From contig NW_020825332.1 of assembly GCF_003286085.1 (NCBI RefSeq), positions 1,173,001 to 1,237,000 on the forward strand: a stretch of 64,000 nt of DNA, read 5' to 3'. Numbering within the stretch: position 1 is the first letter of the stretch; the number at the start of each line of letters is the position of its first letter. The DNA is from Drosophila persimilis. Its lineage: Eukaryota > Arthropoda > Insecta > Diptera > Drosophilidae. The position numbers were made by a program, and so were the translations under genes. This document shows positions 59,993 through 64,000 of the stretch, piece after piece. The notes under the pieces were generated by a model. That model had not been told where the DNA came from and made no database searches. It saw only the letters and a program-made list of their open reading frames with translations.

Positions 59993-60897
59993 TTAATTCG
60001 GATGCTGCCATGAGTTTCTATAACTAAAACGAGATTGTGGATTAAATGGATGACGATGGCGATATTCATGGTGTGCATAAGGCCTAGAATAAGGGGCTGC
60101 CTGAAACGAAGGTCGCATTGGTCGGTACCCAAATCGTGGACGCGGTGGATATGCCAGTGGACCATATATTCCATTAAACTGATGCGCTGGATGGGGTGCC
60201 GGCCAGCCCTGGAAATACGAGCAGAAGGCAAATTTAAGAAGAATAAATCTGGATATGGGAATTGAACTTACGTATCCATATGCGAACTCATGTGCTGGAA
60301 CGGGCACAGGAACTGTTATTATCCTCGGCGGTGGCGTGCGTCGACGCGGACTCCGGTTTCGGTGTCGACGCTCGCTACTTCGACTACGGGTGCGACGGCG
60401 ATAGCGTCTTCTGTCAGAGGATCTCGATCTCGACCTAGTTCGTCGGCACCGTTTGCCAGTCGAAGGTGGAGATTTCGGACGCACATTCTTCACGCGATCC
60501 CGCTCACGCACAGGATCCGCAAAGTAGGGTACCGTCTTCTGCTCGCGCACGCGCTCGCGTTCTCCTCCCTGGTCTCGTACATGTACGTCTCTTCGGGTCC
60601 TCGATCGATGGGAATCTACATAGAAATATTATATCTAAATCATTACTAAGCGTTGTGTAGAGGTTTCGGAGAAGATTTGGGGTCCATCGATTCGTTTGGG
60701 GGCGTCCAATTGTCCCAAATTCCTGGATGTTGTGTTCGTTCTGTCCAGCGTACATTTTCTTCCATTGCACTTTTCACTTTATATGGCACTATAAAAAAAA
60801 CAACAAAAAGAAAAAAATTTCTATGCACTTGCTCGAGTTTCGGTTGCACTTCTATATACGGACCTCGGTGGGACGCTACACTGCTGTCGGCGTCCAT
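59993..60897 (-). CDS. tra: Transformer, female sex-determination SR-type splicing regulator
   Basis: Female-form exons are 60897-60864, 60615-60272 and 60208-59993, encoding 197 aa, the same length as in D. melanogaster. Tra with Tra2 binds exonic enhancers of dsx and fru and imposes female splicing. The protein starts MDADSSVASHRD, then has an Arg/Ser-rich domain (RRTRSRSRSSDRRRYRRRTR, RHRNRSPRRRTPPPRI) around the conserved PYFADPVRERDR, and a Pro/Tyr/Arg-rich C-terminus. The first intron has one donor (GTCCGT, 60863) and two acceptors: a default one at 60789 behind a long U tract (intron 75 nt) and a female one at 60616 (intron 248 nt). Using the default acceptor keeps the frame open only to a stop at 60646, giving a 58-aa dead-end product. 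The gene lies in tandem behind spd-2 and converges with l(3)73Ah. Confidence 0.97.
60616..60863 (-). other. Female-specific first intron of tra (248 nt)
   Basis: From the donor at 60863 to the TATGTAG acceptor at 60616. Splicing joins HRG (one base) to AT-TCC, giving HRD-SHRSR, which parallels the D. melanogaster junction HRD-SRGSR. Confidence 0.9.
60789..60820 (-). promoter_or_regulatory. Default (male) 3' splice site of tra with Sxl-type poly-U tract
   Basis: On the minus strand the acceptor reads CTTTTTGTTGTTTTTTTTAT followed by AG. This U-rich run with UGUU interruptions is the Sex-lethal binding site that blocks the default acceptor in female D. melanogaster. Here it sits at the same relative position, 75 nt from the donor. 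Confidence 0.9.
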
Positions 60898-61549
60898 AAT
60901 GCAGATGCACTTATTTATGCACTTCTTCTTTCTGTTGCTGCTGCTCGCCGGACTGCTTAGTAGACTGGCAGCACAGCAGGTGATACCTTTGAGGTCGTTC
61001 TTAAGGCACCAGTTATAATTATTTAATACGGATAAATATTTTAATTTTTTTCTTCTAGTCGTGTTGTTGAATATATATCGATTTGTCGATATATATCTAA
61101 GTTGGTTTTATTTTTTGTCTTATTTTTGAAAAAGTGGTTTTTATGATTAAAACGATTTAGATTTTGATGCAGATCATTAATCCATATTCCGTAGCGGTCG
61201 AAAACGATTCTTACTGAAACTTCCTAATGAGTTTTACAAGGTGTGCTAGCACAACAAGGTGCATCCAATTAAAAACCTATCGGTTGACGATGCAAGATGC
61301 ATCGTGCATCACTAGAGAGGGATGGCCTGTCCAACCACCAAACAATTTCAATACTTAATTGGCGCAACATTTGATCAAAATTTAAGAGGTTAAATGCTAG
61401 ATAAGAGACTAATTTTGATAATGTATAGGAAATATTTTATGAAACTTATTACTTCAGGTTTTATTCAAAAAATAGGAATTTATTTAAAAAAGTTAACATT
61501 AAACATTGAACATAAAAGGCAAACGGAATTAAAAGATACACAAATGAAT
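60898..61549. other. Intergenic DNA between spd-2 and tra
   Basis: About 650 bp holding the tra promoter and the spd-2 3' UTR. It contains a perfect 11-bp inverted repeat at 61071-61096 (ATATATATCGA, loop TTTG, complement), carrying ATCGA cores, and a GATGCAAGATGCATCGTGCATC imperfect palindrome near 61289-61310. No classical TATA box in position. Confidence 0.5.
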
Positions 61550-64000
61550 TTAAAGCTTAATACTAACTGGCACGTTTATGCGCTCGTTCTCCATAGAAAC
61601 AATAATAAGCGGCTCCTTCCCACGCCCTTCACGTCTTGGGGAACTCAATAGGCGAACTTTAATCTCTACTTCTCCACCATCAGGTGCAATATAACATTCC
61701 CTGGGACTGATCTGTACAAAGTCTGATACATTGCAGTGGACTTCGATGAGCTGCCCCGAGCGGAAGCAGTTCTTTATGGATAGTTTTGCGATGGTTCCAG
61801 CACCCAACTCAATTGAAGCAGGCTGAACGGACCAGTTTCTCTCCACGGGTAGCATTGTGGTGGTATCAGCCTCATGCAGCTCATCGACAGGCTCCAGCAT
61901 ATTGCTTTGTGTTGGAGTGGGAGAGTTGGCGGCACAGATCGTGCGGAACAAGACAGTTTCCTCGGCCTCTGGTAGGAACAAGAGCGAGGTCTCGGCAGAC
62001 TCATCAAAATCACGATTCAGTGTCAAGGCTACGTCGATGATCTTCACGACAGTGACCAGATCCAGTATGAACTCGGGAGGCTCATTCAGCTGGCTGATGT
62101 TCCTCACAGGTTGCTCATCTGGAAAAGGACTCCATATGCTGTCCAGCATTGCGGAGGTCAGCTTCTCACGCTGCCTACCGCTCATGCGATGTACCAGATG
62201 GCGCATTCTCTGCCTGTTAGGCTCGTCACCGCAGAAGATCCGCATGTTGGCCAGCGTCACCACCTGCGAGGTCTTCTTCAATATGTTCTTCATATCCTCG
62301 CGATTCGGACGGAATATAACTTGCACCGTGCTCTCGGTATGGGGCGGTAGAATTAACTTGCTGGGACGCACCTCGAACGCTTCGCTCAGACGCAGCTTCA
62401 TCAGCACTGTGGAGTCCACAGAGATGCCCACGAAGGCAGTCAGCGGTCCCTTATTCAGAAATTTAAAACTGGCCGTAAGTGGACCGGAGGAGAGCTCGCA
62501 GACGTCTCCGATGGTGAGGAAGCTGGCACCCACCGGGCCCTTGAGCAAGCCCTGAATCGAAATAGATGCATTTCCGCCGTAGCCATACAAAGGGATTTCC
62601 ATTCCGGGCTGGGTGCTGTTTGCGCCCAGCGGAGCATAGAAGGACACTGCTCCAATGGCCGCTCCACAAACGGTGGGGCAGAAATTAATCACAATGCTTC
62701 GGCACTCCATGGCCTGGAGGGTAATGGTGCTGCTGTCGGTGCCGACCAGCTGAAAGCCGGGCCCCTGGATGCCTAAGCGTACGACGAGCCGCTTATCGGC
62801 CGTATTCTTCACCTGCAAGGACTTTCTCATGTCCGTTCTCAGCTTGGTGCTACCCCAGCAGAGGCTCGTGTGGGTCACTTTCAGTGGCAGCAGCTTTCCA
62901 TCGCGATGGCTGAACTCGCTGGAGTTTGAGCAGCGGGAGATGCTGCGAGCACTGCCACTGGCACTAGTGCCAGCGCCTCGCCTAGGGTTTGTGAATCCGC
63001 TTGTGGAACTGGCCTCGCTGCCTGCCGGCGACGAGTTGGCTTTGCGGAGTGCTGCCCCGGGCATCAGTTGTCGGCGCTCGGAGCTGGTGGTGCTGTCCAA
63101 AAGTGGCGACGACAGGCAGCTTCTGGGCGAGCACATCGGAGAAAGATTACGGGCATTGGCCGATGCCGAAAGGGAGGGACTCTTGCCCAGACTTGGCGAA
63201 ACAACAAACTCGCCTTCTGTGGACGAGGGGACAGCATCGCAGCCGTCCAAACGAGTGGAGCTCAGCGTGTTGGCGTTGGGATTGGTATTGGGGGGGAGGA
63301 GTGACCCTTTGAGAGCATGCGTCTTTTTGTTCACCGGAGTCTTGTTCTCATCCACCTCATCCCCATCTTCGTCTGTGGTCGGCAGCGGCCGCACACCGTC
63401 GCTGCTCGCTGGACTTGCAGTTCGGGGAGATGGGGATGCCTTGACGCGGCGCACACGTCTTGTAGGCGACTTCACTGGCGTCGACGGCCATTCATCTACA
63501 TCGGCCTCTATGGAAATGGAATCGTTGTCCGCACGCGAAATCAAGATCTGGGGTTTGTCCGCCAGCGGACTAAGGGGTTTCCGCGACACACTTTGCTGCA
63601 GATGCTTAAAATCGGTGGAGTTCAGAATGGAGTCTGTGAAGCTCATGGTCTCCGCATGCTTGTGCGATTCACACAGTGTTCGCTCCGCATTGAAGCTGTC
63701 GTTTTCCTTATCCTCATCTGCGTACAGCTGACCCCGACCCTGACCACGGCCATGCTTCCGCAATCTGTCGACCACCTCTACAGTGGAGGTGTCCGAGTTA
63801 AAGTCCAGATCTCTCAAAGCCTTGTCTATAGCCGAGAGACTTAATATCTCTGAGTTTGAGGGAGGCCGCGCGGGTTCAGTACCGCTTTCTGACAGTACGG
63901 CACTCTGAAATTTTTTTTTCGCATTTTGCATTTTCTTCATGAGATTTTGGCCTAATTTCGACCCAAAATTGGCCTCTGTCTTGGTGTAGGTTTTGTTATC
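61550..64000 (-). CDS. spd-2: Spindle defective 2, centrosome scaffold protein (partial, N-terminus outside window)
   Basis: The frame is open from the window edge (first codon at 64000-63998) to the stop at 61550, 816 residues. The D. melanogaster protein is about 1.1 kb codons long, so roughly the N-terminal quarter to third lies outside. Spd-2 recruits centrosomin and gamma-tubulin complexes to build the pericentriolar material at mitosis. The visible N-terminal half is low-complexity, Ser/Pro-rich and likely disordered, with many S/T-P sites. The C-terminal half is globular and includes an ASH/MSP-like beta-sandwich region around LVVRLGIQGPGFQLVGTDSS, ECRSIVINFCPTVCGAAIG and LPPHTESTVQVIFRPNRED. 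It ends ENERINVPVSIKL. Internal methionines near 63940 are not taken as the start because the frame continues upstream. Identification is by this domain type and by its known position next to tra. Confidence 0.9.
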   Translation of the reverse strand, partial: DNKTYTKTEANFGSKLGQNLMKKMQNAKKKFQSAVLSESGTEPARPPSNSEILSLSAIDKALRDLDFNSDTSTVEVVDRLRKHGRGQGRGQLYADEDKENDSFNAERTLCESHKHAETMSFTDSILNSTDFKHLQQSVSRKPLSPLADKPQILISRADNDSISIEADVDEWPSTPVKSPTRRVRRVKASPSPRTASPASSDGVRPLPTTDEDGDEVDENKTPVNKKTHALKGSLLPPNTNPNANTLSSTRLDGCDAVPSSTEGEFVVSPSLGKSPSLSASANARNLSPMCSPRSCLSSPLLDSTTSSERRQLMPGAALRKANSSPAGSEASSTSGFTNPRRGAGTSASGSARSISRCSNSSEFSHRDGKLLPLKVTHTSLCWGSTKLRTDMRKSLQVKNTADKRLVVRLGIQGPGFQLVGTDSSTITLQAMECRSIVINFCPTVCGAAIGAVSFYAPLGANSTQPGMEIPLYGYGGNASISIQGLLKGPVGASFLTIGDVCELSSGPLTASFKFLNKGPLTAFVGISVDSTVLMKLRLSEAFEVRPSKLILPPHTESTVQVIFRPNREDMKNILKKTSQVVTLANMRIFCGDEPNRQRMRHLVHRMSGRQREKLTSAMLDSIWSPFPDEQPVRNISQLNEPPEFILDLVTVVKIIDVALTLNRDFDESAETSLLFLPEAEETVLFRTICAANSPTPTQSNMLEPVDELHEADTTTMLPVERNWSVQPASIELGAGTIAKLSIKNCFRSGQLIEVHCNVSDFVQISPRECYIAPDGGEVEIKVRLLSSPRREGRGKEPLIIVSMENERINVPVSIKL

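Noticed and set aside
62769-63731. 320-codon plus-strand frame opposite spd-2
   Set aside because: Antisense shadow of spd-2. The minus frame is longer, has domain character and continues past the window edge.

Overview
The window is insect nuclear DNA, almost certainly from a Drosophila, and most likely the obscura group. The right third (about 47.5-64 kb) carries a run of recognisable genes from the D. melanogaster 72E-73A neighbourhood (3L, Muller element D): mbf1, nxf2, Smn, Rpn12, UQCR-C2, Syx8, l(3)73Ah, tra and spd-2. All have short introns (about 53-300 bp) with GT-AG ends. Mipp1 lies further left (37.3-39.0 kb). A DINE-1/Helentron-like element at 25.5-26.6 kb has termini and a sub-terminal segment of the type common in obscura-group genomes. 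The species assignment is inference; the sequence alone does not fix it.

Layout. 1-15.9 kb: no protein gene I can support; AT-rich, microsatellite-rich DNA, with one candidate TATA promoter plus first non-coding exon on the minus strand near 14.6-14.85 kb. 15.9-30.6 kb: two related secreted YLP-motif genes on opposite strands, 13 kb apart, with the DINE-like element between them. 30.6-37 kb: gene-poor, with a possible tiny two-exon gene at 33.4 kb and a diverged 0.7-kb tandem duplication beside the Mipp1 3' end. 37.3-39.0 kb: Mipp1 (minus strand). 39-47.5 kb: gene-poor, with orphan promoter-like elements and an array of CGGTATATTT motifs upstream of mbf1. 47.6-64 kb: a dense block with mbf1 (+), nxf2 (-), Smn (-), Rpn12 (+), UQCR-C2 (+), Syx8 (-), l(3)73Ah (+), tra (-) and spd-2 (-, cut by the window end).

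The dense block is mostly housekeeping: transcription coactivator, snRNP assembly, proteasome lid, respiratory complex III, endosomal SNARE, Polycomb RING protein and centrosome scaffold. It also holds the sex-determination switch gene tra, whose regulated first intron is fully legible. The intact genes give proteins of the expected family length with no indels. nxf2, a piRNA-pathway silencing factor in D. melanogaster, is the exception: its LRR, NTF2-like and UBA-like parts are recognisable but split over different frames with an in-frame stop, so it reads as a decaying gene or a locally faulty assembly. That is the most surprising observation here.
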